This document shows, piece after piece, positions 24,882-32,818 of a stretch of DNA of 37,729 bases (the stretch's first letter is position 1; each line of letters starts with the position of its first letter). Source of the stretch: Aphanocapsa sp. GSE-SYN-MK-11-07L (lineage in GTDB: Bacteria > Cyanobacteriota > Cyanobacteriia > Thermosynechococcales > Thermosynechococcaceae). The DNA is taken from contig JAHHGS010000112.1 in NCBI GenBank assembly GCA_019359715.1, positions 1 through 37,729 of the forward strand. Reading direction: 5' to 3'. The position numbers were made by a program, and so were the translations under genes. Under the pieces are notes generated by a model. The model did not search any database. It saw nothing but the letters and a program-made list of their open reading frames with translations, and was not told the origin of the DNA.

Positions 24882-25415
24882 ATGCCGACTCATGATCAGC
24901 CGCTGTACCGTCGGATTGTTACGGGCAGCGCAGCCAGCGGTCGATCGACAATTGTTTCTGACGATCGCCTACCCGTCTCCAATGTTTTAGGAATTGTTGA
25001 TTTTTGGCAAACTAATGCAGTGCCAGCCTCCCTGACAGAATCTTGGCAAGCAGAGGCAACGCCCAAGCTTTTGCCGAGCGCTGGGGGAACAATTTTTCGG
25101 TTTTTCGAGATTCCTGCCTTGACCAACGCGGCTAGCCATCAAGAATTAGTCGAGCAGGCCAAGCAAGCGTTTGCTGCCGCCGATGCAGCAGACTGCCAGG
25201 TCGATACGACTCGCCATCCAATGATGCACTGCACAGAAACCATTGACTATGTTGTGCTGTTGCGGGGAAATGTGACTTTAATTCTTGATGATGCTGAGAT
25301 TGACCTGGAACCGTTTGATGCAGTGGTGCAGCGGGGCGCCAATCATTATTGGGTTAATTCAGCGGACACGCCTGCTTTATTTCTGGGCGTGCTGCTTGAT
25401 GCCAAATCGACCTAG
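24882..25415 (+). CDS. Cupin-domain protein
   Basis: I chose the ATG at 24882 (MPTHDQPLYRRIV); the frame opens at 24831. The 177-aa protein has a C-terminal single-cupin domain (about 105-172): HPMMHCTETIDYVVLLRGNV is motif 1 (His and Glu ligands) and VVQRGANHYWVNSADTPAL is motif 2 with its His ligand. The N-terminal half is variable and resembles the substrate-binding cap of small-molecule-binding cupins. Family members include dioxygenases, isomerases and pure binding proteins, so the reaction is open. It may be co-transcribed with the DUF3120 gene. Confidence 0.88.
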   Translation: MPTHDQPLYRRIVTGSAASGRSTIVSDDRLPVSNVLGIVDFWQTNAVPASLTESWQAEATPKLLPSAGGTIFRFFEIPALTNAASHQELVEQAKQAFAAADAADCQVDTTRHPMMHCTETIDYVVLLRGNVTLILDDAEIDLEPFDAVVQRGANHYWVNSADTPALFLGVLLDAKST

Positions 25416-25463
25416 ATTCGAGGCCGTTCAGGAGCGGGTGATTGCAGATATTTCTATTTCAAA

Positions 25464-26042
25464 GTGGAAAATAGCAGTAGTGAATTGACCAAAGCTGAGT
25501 TACGGCGATCGCTGCTCTCTCAACGGCAAGCTCTGCCTTCGGAAGTTTGGCAAGCCAAAAGTCAAGAAATTTGTCACCACTTACTGGGGTGTGATTTATT
25601 TAAACCGGCCAAGACCGTTCTGGGCTACTTGAGCCACCGTCAAGAACCAGACCTGCGATCGCTGTTTAACACGCCTATCCGCTGGGGATTACCCCGCTGC
25701 CAAGGGACTGAGTTAATCTGGCACCGCTGCAATCCGAATCATCCTGAATCTTTGCAAGCTGGAGCCTACGGGATTCGTGAACCCTTGGCTGATTTACCTC
25801 AGTTGACAGCCGCGCAGGTAGACCTAATTTTGGTGCCAGCCGTGGCTTGCGATCGCCAGGGCTACCGCTTGGGCTATGGGGGCGGGTTTTACGATCAACT
25901 GTTTGCTCAACCAGAGTGGCAAGCGATTCCGGCGATCGCGATCGTGTTTGCCGCTGCCTTGCTGCCCAGCTTGCCAACTGACCCTTGGGATCATCCCCTG
26001 ACGGCCATCTGCACTGAGCAAGGATTGTTTTTGCCTTCTTAG
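25464..26042 (+). CDS. 5-formyltetrahydrofolate cyclo-ligase
   Basis: The 192-aa enzyme converts 5-formyl-THF to 5,10-methenyl-THF with ATP, returning stored folate to the one-carbon pool. The C-terminal ATP/folate motif GYGGGFYDQL is at about 135-144, with LILVPAVACDRQGYRLGYGG before it and the N-terminal KAELRRSLLSQRQ block. Length is normal. A GTG at 25464 is the likely start; no Shine-Dalgarno is obvious. Confidence 0.93.
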   Translation: MENSSSELTKAELRRSLLSQRQALPSEVWQAKSQEICHHLLGCDLFKPAKTVLGYLSHRQEPDLRSLFNTPIRWGLPRCQGTELIWHRCNPNHPESLQAGAYGIREPLADLPQLTAAQVDLILVPAVACDRQGYRLGYGGGFYDQLFAQPEWQAIPAIAIVFAAALLPSLPTDPWDHPLTAICTEQGLFLPS

Positions 26043-26558
26043 TAAAATTTTCTGCTGTGGTTTTGGTGGAGACAGATTTGGTTTTTTAGACGCCTTCAAG
26101 TCGGCTGGCCATGATGATAATCCTTTACATATCAATACATGAAATTCATAATTCAAATCTTCTGAATTGAGATCACTCATCTTTAATTTTGCCTAAAAAT
26201 ATTGCTATTAAAGGCTTAAGCTAAAAGATACTGCCTGGCATGAGCAGCCTACTTTTATGAGAAAACTAACTAAAAACCCCAGGCAAAACCTTTTTATTAA
26301 TAAATGTTGCACGATTTTGATCCCGATGTTACGGTTTGTTGAGTAGGTCAATTCTGCTTACACGTTCGCTAGGAGGCATAAGATTCATGCTTCAACCAAC
26401 TTTGATTTTTAGCAATTTTTAGCTGCCAGAGCGATTCAGCCTTTGATTAGCAGTTTCAAGAGTTGATCATCGCGGCTAGAGCGTTAGCAGGTAACAAGCT
26501 AGCCCCTGTATCGTTAGTCGTTTCCAATCTTTTTGTAATTGTCATACCTGTTTCTCAA

Positions 26559-26579
26559 GCCTTGAGCTGGACTCAAGGC
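26559..26579 (+). other. Perfect 8-bp hairpin in the SDR leader
   Basis: GCCTTGAG (26559-26566), loop CTGGA, CTCAAGGC (26572-26579). It is the first element of the structured leader upstream of the SDR gene. A T-run (TCTTTTTG) lies upstream rather than downstream, so it does not look like a simple terminator. Confidence 0.55.
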
Positions 26580-26593
26580 CTGAACACCGCATC

Positions 26594-26663
26594 TCTCACT
26601 GCCAACTGAAGTCTCTAAAGCTCTTTTGGCTTCAGTTTGCGATCGCCCAAACGGGCAGTGAGA
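26594..26663 (+). promoter_or_regulatory. Nested stem-loop directly upstream of the SDR gene (candidate cis-regulatory RNA)
   Basis: The outer arms TCTCACTGCC (26594-26603) and GGCAGTGAGA (26654-26663) pair perfectly over 10 bp. Inside them AACTGAAG (26604-26611) pairs with CTTCAGTT (26630-26637), stacked directly on the 5' outer arm. The structure ends about 9 bases before GGAGG of the SDR gene, so it could control translation or be a structured small RNA. It matches no riboswitch class I know. Confidence 0.55.
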
Positions 26664-26684
26664 CCCCATCTTTGGAGGTTTTAA

Positions 26685-27542
26685 ATGAATATTCGAGCAA
26701 AGACGGCTCTGATCACCGGAGCTTCGCGTGGAATTGGGCGAGCGATCGCCCTTGAGTTTGCCCAACAAGGGGTGAAAAAATTATTGCTGGTGGCCAGAAG
26801 TCAGCAGCGGTTGGCGGAAGTTGCCGCCGAGGTGGAAGCCTGGGGTGTGGAGGCCGTCATCTTGCCCTTAGATTTAACCCAGCCGGTTGCCGTGAATGTG
26901 GCGATCGCTCAAGCCTGGCGGGATCATGGCCCGTTTCATTTACTGGTGAATTGTGCTGGCGTGGCTTATCAAACCCCGTTTCTGAACTCTAATTTGCTTA
27001 ACGTGCAGGCGGAGCTGGAAACCAACCTGATGGGAATGTACACGATCACCAGCTTGGTGGCCCGCCGGATGGTGGCCCAGCAGTCCGGCACAATCATCAA
27101 TGTTTCTAGCCTAATGGGTAAAGTTGCCGCTCCCACGATGGCCACTTATTCAGCGACTAAGTTTGCCATTTTGGGCTTTACCCAAGCCCTCCGCAGTGAG
27201 CTGGCAGCTCATGGGGTGCGGGTGGTTGCTTTTCTGCCTTCGCTGACGGATACCGATATGGTCAAGAACTTTCAACTGTTCCGCTGGATGAAGCCAATCT
27301 CTACGGCGAAAGTGGCCAAAGCGCTAGTGATTGGGCTGCGCCAAGAGTCACCCGAAATCTTGGTCGATTGGCAAAGTCGGTTAGCCCTCTGGTGCGGTCG
27401 AATTGCGCCTTGGCTGCTGGAGCTGATTGTGCGGTGGGCGGCCCCCAGTCCCCAGCCGACTGCTCCTCTTCGCCAGCCGATCAGCATTAACCTGTTTAAG
27501 CACAGCGCCACAGCCAGCGAGCAACCCTATCAGCAACTGTAG
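26685..27542 (+). CDS. Short-chain dehydrogenase/reductase (SDR)
   Basis: The 285-aa classical SDR has the Rossmann motif TGASRGIG (11-18), NCAGV (89-93), and the catalytic Ser142 (VSSLMG), Tyr155 and Lys159 (YSATK). It resembles NAD(P)-dependent 3-ketoacyl/ketosteroid-type reductases with a C-terminal extension (about 215-285) that includes a hydrophobic, possibly membrane-associating stretch (LWCGRIAPWLLELIVRWA). The substrate is unknown. GGAGG lies 8-12 bases before the ATG. The structured leader suggests post-transcriptional control. It converges on ruvC, 6 bases apart. Confidence 0.94.
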   Translation: MNIRAKTALITGASRGIGRAIALEFAQQGVKKLLLVARSQQRLAEVAAEVEAWGVEAVILPLDLTQPVAVNVAIAQAWRDHGPFHLLVNCAGVAYQTPFLNSNLLNVQAELETNLMGMYTITSLVARRMVAQQSGTIINVSSLMGKVAAPTMATYSATKFAILGFTQALRSELAAHGVRVVAFLPSLTDTDMVKNFQLFRWMKPISTAKVAKALVIGLRQESPEILVDWQSRLALWCGRIAPWLLELIVRWAAPSPQPTAPLRQPISINLFKHSATASEQPYQQL

Positions 27543-27548
27543 GCTAAA

Positions 27549-28019
27549 TTAGCCGCCCCAGGCAGCGATCGCCAGCGCTAAGGCATCGGCAGCATCATCA
27601 GGTCTGGGAATCCGGTCTAACTTGAGTTCTCGTTGAACCGCTGCCTGGACTTCATGCTTGCCAGCATTCCCATAACCCGTCAGCGCTTGTTTAACCTGGG
27701 CCGGCGTAAACTCTTGAATCGGCAGTCGGTGCTGAGCCAATACTAATAACACCACACCGCGAGCTTGAGCGACCAAAATGGTGTTTCCCATTCGGTAGAA
27801 AAAGAACTTTTCGATCGCCACTAAGTCAGGCTGAGTTTGCTCCAGGACAATATGCAGGTCATCGTAGATCGTTTGCAGGCGATCGCCAATCTCGGTTTTG
27901 GGCAGGGTTTGAATAATCCCAAAGTCAAGCAGCGTTACCTCACCCTTCGATGCGACCCGAATTGAGCCGAATCCTAATGAGGCTAGACCGGGATCAAGTC
28001 CCAAAATTCGCTTTTCCAC
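27549..28019 (-). CDS. ruvC: Crossover junction endodeoxyribonuclease RuvC
   Basis: The 156-aa nuclease resolves Holliday junctions. The catalytic acidic residues are all visible: D9 in GLDPGLA, E70 in VAIEKFFF, and D142/D145 in [12 protein letters not shown]. Length is normal for the family. The start is a GTG at 28019 without a clear Shine-Dalgarno. No ruvA/ruvB is adjacent, as is usual in cyanobacteria. Confidence 0.96.
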   Translation of the reverse strand: MEKRILGLDPGLASLGFGSIRVASKGEVTLLDFGIIQTLPKTEIGDRLQTIYDDLHIVLEQTQPDLVAIEKFFFYRMGNTILVAQARGVVLLVLAQHRLPIQEFTPAQVKQALTGYGNAGKHEVQAAVQRELKLDRIPRPDDAADALALAIAAWGG

Positions 28020-28100
28020 TAATGTTCGCTAGAATTTAATGAGGCGCTTGGCTATGTTTGAGCCAAAATTTTATCGATCATGCAGATTTTATAGACCATT

Positions 28101-28688
28101 ATGATAGGAACTTACGACACGTCTATCATCGCGGCATTTTGGCCAATGTTGGACGGCATCTTTTCGACCCAAGGCGTGATGGTGATGCTGCTGATTGCCT
28201 ACGGCGGGGCGATGTGGATGTTTCTCTCCAGTGCCCCCAAGGTGCACACGATTATGGTTTCTGACCTGGAAGTGGCACGGCAGTTTTATGAAGGTGAGCT
28301 GCAATTATCCCAAGCCGAAGTGCCGCTGCATTACTACTACAACTACGAACAAACCCTCGGTATGGCAGCGATCGACCCCCTGTATATGCCGACCAGCATG
28401 GGTCAGTCTGCCAGTATGGGGCAACCTGCCACCAAGCGAGTCAGTCCCTCCGATGGTTTGTGGTATCAACTACGGAAGAATATTCAACTGCACATTATTA
28501 CTGGGGCCAGCTTGGGCGATAAAAATCGGCAGCGGCACGTTTGCTTTGACCGCGACTGCTTAGAGCAATTGCTGCTGAAGGTGCAAAGTCGCCATGTCCG
28601 CCACAAGGTGCGCCAAGATAAGCCGCTGCATTTTTTAGTCAAAGACTATCAAGACCGGGTGATTGAGTTAGTGGAAGTTTCGAATTAA
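28101..28688 (+). CDS. Membrane-anchored glyoxalase/VOC-like protein
   Basis: The 195-aa protein starts with a hydrophobic segment (about 24-43), followed by a single VOC (glyoxalase-like) module: KVHTIMVSDLEVARQFYEG at about 47-65, a strand with LHIITG, RHVCFD and a final VIELVEVS. His49 and the terminal Glu lie where metal ligands occur in the family. An insertion (TSMGQSASMGQP) falls in the middle. Activity may be lost or altered, as half a glyoxalase site needs a partner module or dimer. The TAA overlaps the murQ ATG (TAATG), so it is translationally coupled to murQ. Confidence 0.8.
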   Translation: MIGTYDTSIIAAFWPMLDGIFSTQGVMVMLLIAYGGAMWMFLSSAPKVHTIMVSDLEVARQFYEGELQLSQAEVPLHYYYNYEQTLGMAAIDPLYMPTSMGQSASMGQPATKRVSPSDGLWYQLRKNIQLHIITGASLGDKNRQRHVCFDRDCLEQLLLKVQSRHVRHKVRQDKPLHFLVKDYQDRVIELVEVSN

Positions 28689-29611
28689 TGACAGCGACCC
28701 CAGCCGGAGAGCGCGGACACCTGTTGACGGAGCAAGTCAACCCCAACAGCCAAAATCTAGATCAACTTTCAGCCCTCGAACTGGTTGATTTATTCAATCG
28801 AGAAGACGCGCAGACGATCGCCGCCATCGCCAAAGCCCGCACCGTCTTGGCAACTGCAATTGAGTTAACCAGCGATCGCCTCTACCAAGGCGGCCGCCTG
28901 TTTTACATTGGAGCCGGCACGAGTGGTCGCTTGGGTGTCTTGGATGCGGCCGAATGTCCACCTACCTTTTGCACGCCCCCTGAATTGGTGCAGGGAATTA
29001 TTGCTGGGGGAGCCGGGGCCTTAGTTCGCAGTTCAGAAGAATTAGAAGACCGGCCCGAAGATGGGGCAGCGGCGATCGCCCAACATAAAATCAACGTCTT
29101 AGACGTTGTGGTTGGAATTACGGCGGGTGGAACGACCCCTTTTGTCCACGGCGCTCTCCAAGCTGCTCGACAGCGGGGAGCTTGCACCGTGTTTATGGCC
29201 TGTGTGCCGATTGAGCAGGTGCCAGCCGAGGTTGATGTTGATATCCGGTTGTTGGTCGGCCCAGAGATTTTAGCCGGTTCGACCCGTCTTAAGGCTGGCA
29301 CTGTCACAAAGCTGGCGCTGAATATTCTCTCGACTAGTGTGATGGTGAAACTGGGCAAAGTCTACGGCAACCGAATGGTCGATGTGGCTGTCACCAACAG
29401 CAAGCTCCACGATCGCGCCCTTCGAATTTTGGCCGATCTAACCGACCTGAAACGGGAAGCCGCCTCAGAACTACTCGAAAAAAGCGGGCGACAAGTCAAA
29501 CTCGCCCTGCTAATGCATTGGACAGGGCTAGACCCAGAAGCCGGTTTAGCCCTCTTAGAAAAGCACCAAGGCAATCTGCGCCAGGCAAGTGAGCAAAGTC
29601 TGAGTCATTAA
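28688..29611 (+). CDS. murQ: N-acetylmuramic acid 6-phosphate etherase
   Basis: The 307-aa SIS-domain lyase cleaves MurNAc-6-P to GlcNAc-6-P and D-lactate in peptidoglycan recycling. The sugar-phosphate loop GAGTSGRLG is at 75-83 and the catalytic pair corresponds to Glu89 (DAAECPPT) and Glu120 (EELEDRPED); ITAGGTTPFV follows. Length is normal. No anmK or murP is in view. Translation is coupled to the VOC-like gene by TAATG. Upstream supply of MurNAc-6-P could come from an AnmK encoded elsewhere. Confidence 0.95.
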   Translation: MTATPAGERGHLLTEQVNPNSQNLDQLSALELVDLFNREDAQTIAAIAKARTVLATAIELTSDRLYQGGRLFYIGAGTSGRLGVLDAAECPPTFCTPPELVQGIIAGGAGALVRSSEELEDRPEDGAAAIAQHKINVLDVVVGITAGGTTPFVHGALQAARQRGACTVFMACVPIEQVPAEVDVDIRLLVGPEILAGSTRLKAGTVTKLALNILSTSVMVKLGKVYGNRMVDVAVTNSKLHDRALRILADLTDLKREAASELLEKSGRQVKLALLMHWTGLDPEAGLALLEKHQGNLRQASEQSLSH

Positions 29612-29938
29612 TCTGCATCCAGTGGAAATCAGCAGCTTTCAGGCAACCCTTGCCCATTGATCATCAACCTGACAAGAAAGGAGAAGAATTTCTGACGAAG
29701 AAATTAACTTATACCAAAACTTGATGAGCATGAATCATATAAATCTTTGTAAGACAAGCATTACAGGTATCTAATTCAGTGCAGTGCTGACGAGAACTGG
29801 TATTACCTGCTTGCAGTAGGATTCGGTCTGCTGACAATTGTGGCCTTTCTTTTGTTCGGAACAATATCTACAGATTTAGGATGTGTTCGCTGTGAATGCC
29901 TTGTTCCAGGACAATGCTCAGTTAGTGAGCTGTGAAAA
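29612..29938. other. Intergenic region between murQ and the MFS gene, 327 bases
   Basis: No conventional gene is found. An open frame of 60 codons (29753-29935) lacking any ATG/GTG/TTG near its beginning encodes a hydrophobic segment and a Cys-rich tail; it may be a decayed or non-canonically started small gene and is described as a finding. An AAGGAG at 29680 is not followed by a usable long frame. No terminator hairpin was recognised. Confidence 0.5.
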
Positions 29939-31351
29939 TCACATTTCTTCCAATTCTTTTCCCTTAGTTTCTTTGATCAGTAGCAAAACAAAGAAGATCG
30001 ATATGGCTGAGGCGATCGTGTATAGACCGTAGGCAGAGCCTAAGCCAAAGGTTTTGAGCAGCGGTGGGAAAGAGGTGGAAACAATAAAGTTAGCAATCCA
30101 CTGCACTCCAGCCGCTACGGAAAGAGCTGCCGCCCGAATTTTGTTGTTAAACATTTCGCCCAGCAGCACCCAGACAATTGGCCCCCAGGAAAAGCCAAAG
30201 AAAACAACGTAGAGGTTGGCTGTCACTAGGGCAACAATCCCGGCTCCGCCAGTCAGGGTCGGTTGCCCAGTGGCTGAGTCAACGACTGCGCTCCCGAAGG
30301 TGGCGGCCAGCGTTCCCAGGGTGAGGGTCATCCCGATCGAGCCAATCAGCAACAGCGGCTTGCGCCCAAACTTGTCAACGCTGGCGATCGCCACCAGGGT
30401 AGTTGCAATATTAACCAAGCCGGTAATCACCGTAATCCAGAGCGAATTTTCTTCTGAGAAGCCAACCGCCTGCCATAAAATGCTGCTGTAGTAAAAGATC
30501 ACATTAATCCCAACAAACTGCTGGAGGACTGATAGCCCAATCCCAATCCAGACAATCGGCAGCAGTCCACCGCTGCGGCTCAGTAGGTCAGAAAATTGCG
30601 GTTTGCGCTCCGTTAGAACCGTCAGCCGAATTTCCTCAATCTTGGCCAGTACGTCACCTCCAAGCACTTTGGTTAACACCTTTGCTGCCTCCTGATGCCG
30701 GTTTTGGGCAACCAAAAAGCGGGGTGACTCTGGAATCAGAAATGCAGCTACACCGTAGAGAATCGCTGGCGGAATTTCGGTCCAAAACATCCAGCGCCAA
30801 GCCGGGATGCCAAACCAAAATGGCGCATCTGCGGTGCCACCTGCTCCCAAGGCAATAAAGTAGTCGCTCACCAAGGCAATAAAAATTCCGGTTACGATCG
30901 CTAGCTGCTGTAAAGAGCCAAGCCGTCCCCGCAGGTGAGCCGGAGCCACTTCGGCAATGTAGGCCGGAGCAATCACGCTGGCAATCCCAACTCCGACTCC
31001 GCCCAAGGCGCGCCAAAAGATGAAATCCCAGATCCCAAAGGCAATCCCAGACCCAATCGCGCTCAGGGTAAACAGAATCGAGGACAGAATCATGGCTCTG
31101 ATCCGACCGTAGCGATCAGCGATCGTCCCGGCAATTAAAGCTCCCAAGGCAGAACCCAATAGAGCGCTGGAGACAGCGAAGCCTGTCATGACGCTGTTGG
31201 CACTAAAAACGTTGGAAATTGCCTTGACCGCGCCATTAATCACAGCCGTGTCAAACCCAAACAGGAAACCGCCGAGGGCAGCAGCACAGGCAATTAGAAC
31301 CACAAACATTGCGTTATTGCCTGCGATGATTGCGTTTTTTCTAGTGGTCAT
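29939..31351 (-). CDS. MFS sugar porter
   Basis: The 470-aa transporter has 12 predicted membrane segments and all sugar-porter signatures: GGFLFGFDTAVINGA (about 27-41), DRYGRIR after helix 2, the PESPRFLV loop after helix 6, QQFVGINVIFYYSS in helix 7 and DKFGRKPLLL. It is close to the bacterial glucose/xylose/galactose:H+ symporter group (GlcP/XylE/GalP). The exact sugar cannot be set. A glucokinase gene lies upstream on the same strand, suggesting uptake followed by phosphorylation. A perfect palindrome sits about 30 bases upstream of the start. Confidence 0.94.
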   Translation of the reverse strand: MTTRKNAIIAGNNAMFVVLIACAAALGGFLFGFDTAVINGAVKAISNVFSANSVMTGFAVSSALLGSALGALIAGTIADRYGRIRAMILSSILFTLSAIGSGIAFGIWDFIFWRALGGVGVGIASVIAPAYIAEVAPAHLRGRLGSLQQLAIVTGIFIALVSDYFIALGAGGTADAPFWFGIPAWRWMFWTEIPPAILYGVAAFLIPESPRFLVAQNRHQEAAKVLTKVLGGDVLAKIEEIRLTVLTERKPQFSDLLSRSGGLLPIVWIGIGLSVLQQFVGINVIFYYSSILWQAVGFSEENSLWITVITGLVNIATTLVAIASVDKFGRKPLLLIGSIGMTLTLGTLAATFGSAVVDSATGQPTLTGGAGIVALVTANLYVVFFGFSWGPIVWVLLGEMFNNKIRAAALSVAAGVQWIANFIVSTSFPPLLKTFGLGSAYGLYTIASAISIFFVLLLIKETKGKELEEM

Positions 31352-31379
31352 TTCTGATAATTAGCTTCTCCATAATCTG

Positions 31380-31395
31380 AATATTGATCAATATT
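31380..31395. promoter_or_regulatory. 16-bp perfect palindrome upstream of the sugar porter
   Basis: AATATTGATCAATATT reads identically on both strands and lies 29 bases upstream of the MFS ATG, 65 bases downstream of the glucokinase stop. Its position and symmetry fit a repressor operator controlling sugar uptake. No regulator gene is nearby. Confidence 0.45.
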
Positions 31396-31460
31396 TATCA
31401 ACGAATTTTTATCTTTTCGACTTAATGTTTGGATTGAGGTGGCTGTCTAAAATCACCAAC

Positions 31461-32543
31461 TCAGTTTTTCCGATCAAAAGCAGTTTGGGCTGCGTATAAG
31501 CCTGCCCCCAGCAGTCCCACCTTCGGGTTCAAGACAACGTGAACCGGAATTTGCACCATCAAATCTCTCATCCGACCCTTGGCCTGGAATGACTGCATAA
31601 AGTTACCCTGCTGAAGCAGCGTTAAATTTTTGGCTGCAATGCCGCCCGCAATGTACAAACCACCGTAGGGCAAGAGCTTCAGGGCTAGGTTGCCTGCTTC
31701 TGCTCCATAGGCTTCAATAAAAACCTTCATTGTCTTTTTGCAGAGCATGTCTGTGCCAGCTAAGGCTGCCTGGGAAATTTCCGCGGCTAGATCGATTGTT
31801 TTGTGGGATCGGCCAATTTCCTGCTGCCAAATTTGATAGCGCTCGGTTAGAGCTGGCGACTCTTCAGCTACATCCTGGCTGCGCAGAAACTGGTAAATCG
31901 AAACAATCCCCATCCCAGACACGACTCGCTCGACCGACACTCGCTCTAAATCGTTTTTCTCCTTCAGATAATCCAGTAATCGACAGGCTTGGGCAGACTG
32001 AGGGGCAAAGTCAGTATGTCCTCCTTCGGTCGGAAAAACCTGATAGCGACCGCCAGCCTGGGGAATTAAAAAACCTTCGCCTAAGCCCGTGCCTGCCCCA
32101 ATCACCGCGATCGGAGCCTGATGATTTGGCTCTCCAGTCTGGAGGGTGTAAATATCCTGCGATGATAAACCCAAAACACCGTAGCCGATCGCCGCAAAGT
32201 CATTGATCAAATTGACTTGCGGAATGGCCAAGTCGCGCTCTAACCGATTGGCTTCTAAAAACCAGTCTAAGTTGGTCAGTTCAGAGCTGTTATTGACGAC
32301 CGGTCCGGCAAGCCCAAAGCAGGCGGTTTCGATGCTGACTGGCTGTCCCAGGGTTTGGGTCGCTGTGGTCAGAAATTGACGCACGATCGGGACTAAATCC
32401 GCATATTCTTGACTCGGAAAAGTCTGCTCAGCTAAAAGGGTTTGGGAAGGCAGGGCTGGAGATGTTGCGACCAAATATTCCGATTCAACTAACCGTAAAA
32501 TCGTTTTGGTGCCGCCGATGTCGCCCGCCAAGATGGTGGTCAT
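31461..32543 (-). CDS. glk: Glucokinase
   Basis: The 360-aa enzyme phosphorylates glucose with ATP. The phosphate-binding loop GDIGGTKT is at 7-14, ACFGLAGPV (about 74-82), NDFAAIGYGV and GAGTGLGEG (about 151-159) follow, then the TEGGHTDFAP block and GGIAAK near the C terminus. It resembles the proteobacterial/cyanobacterial Glk family rather than the ROK type. It lies upstream of the MFS porter (109-base gap) on the same strand and diverges from the porin gene. Confidence 0.95.
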   Translation of the reverse strand: MTTILAGDIGGTKTILRLVESEYLVATSPALPSQTLLAEQTFPSQEYADLVPIVRQFLTTATQTLGQPVSIETACFGLAGPVVNNSSELTNLDWFLEANRLERDLAIPQVNLINDFAAIGYGVLGLSSQDIYTLQTGEPNHQAPIAVIGAGTGLGEGFLIPQAGGRYQVFPTEGGHTDFAPQSAQACRLLDYLKEKNDLERVSVERVVSGMGIVSIYQFLRSQDVAEESPALTERYQIWQQEIGRSHKTIDLAAEISQAALAGTDMLCKKTMKVFIEAYGAEAGNLALKLLPYGGLYIAGGIAAKNLTLLQQGNFMQSFQAKGRMRDLMVQIPVHVVLNPKVGLLGAGLYAAQTAFDRKN

Positions 32544-32556
32544 ACCGCTTATTTCC

Positions 32557-32588
32557 GACTGTAATAAAATTCTACTTTTACAACAGTC
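32557..32588. promoter_or_regulatory. Inverted repeat between glk and the porin gene, possible operator
   Basis: GACTGT (32557-32562) and ACAGTC (32583-32588) are inverted repeats with a 20-base spacer, 14 bases upstream of the glk ATG. A second perfect palindrome, AAGTATACTT, lies at 32612-32621. Both sit in the shared divergent region and could coordinate glk and porin expression. Confidence 0.3.
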
Positions 32589-32818
32589 CAGTCGTTAAGA
32601 CATCGGTATAAAAGTATACTTCATAGTCCATAAACCCTGGGCTTGCCCTCAAGATGCCAGAAATTTGAGGATTGGGAGTTTAGCGTCTGCGACTCAAATT
32701 CCTATTTATTTGTTGAAAACTCTGGCAGAGTGAAGATTTCAAAAAATAAACAATGCCCTACGCCATCGAAAATTGCTGTATGAATATCATGCATGCCGAG
32801 TGGATGTGAGGAATTTGT

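Larger units (their letters stand above)
26043..26684 (+). other. Intergenic region of 642 bases; structured leader of the SDR gene
   Basis: No gene is supported here. Left part: AT-rich, with an inverted repeat TGCCTGG (26232-26238)/CCAGGCA (26279-26285). Middle: AGGAGG at 26371 with an 11-codon frame starting at the ATG at 26387. Right part: a hairpin at 26559-26579 and a nested two-tier stem at 26594-26663, directly before the SDR ribosome-binding site. A promoter near 26340-26370 and a long structured leader are likely, but unproven. Confidence 0.6.
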
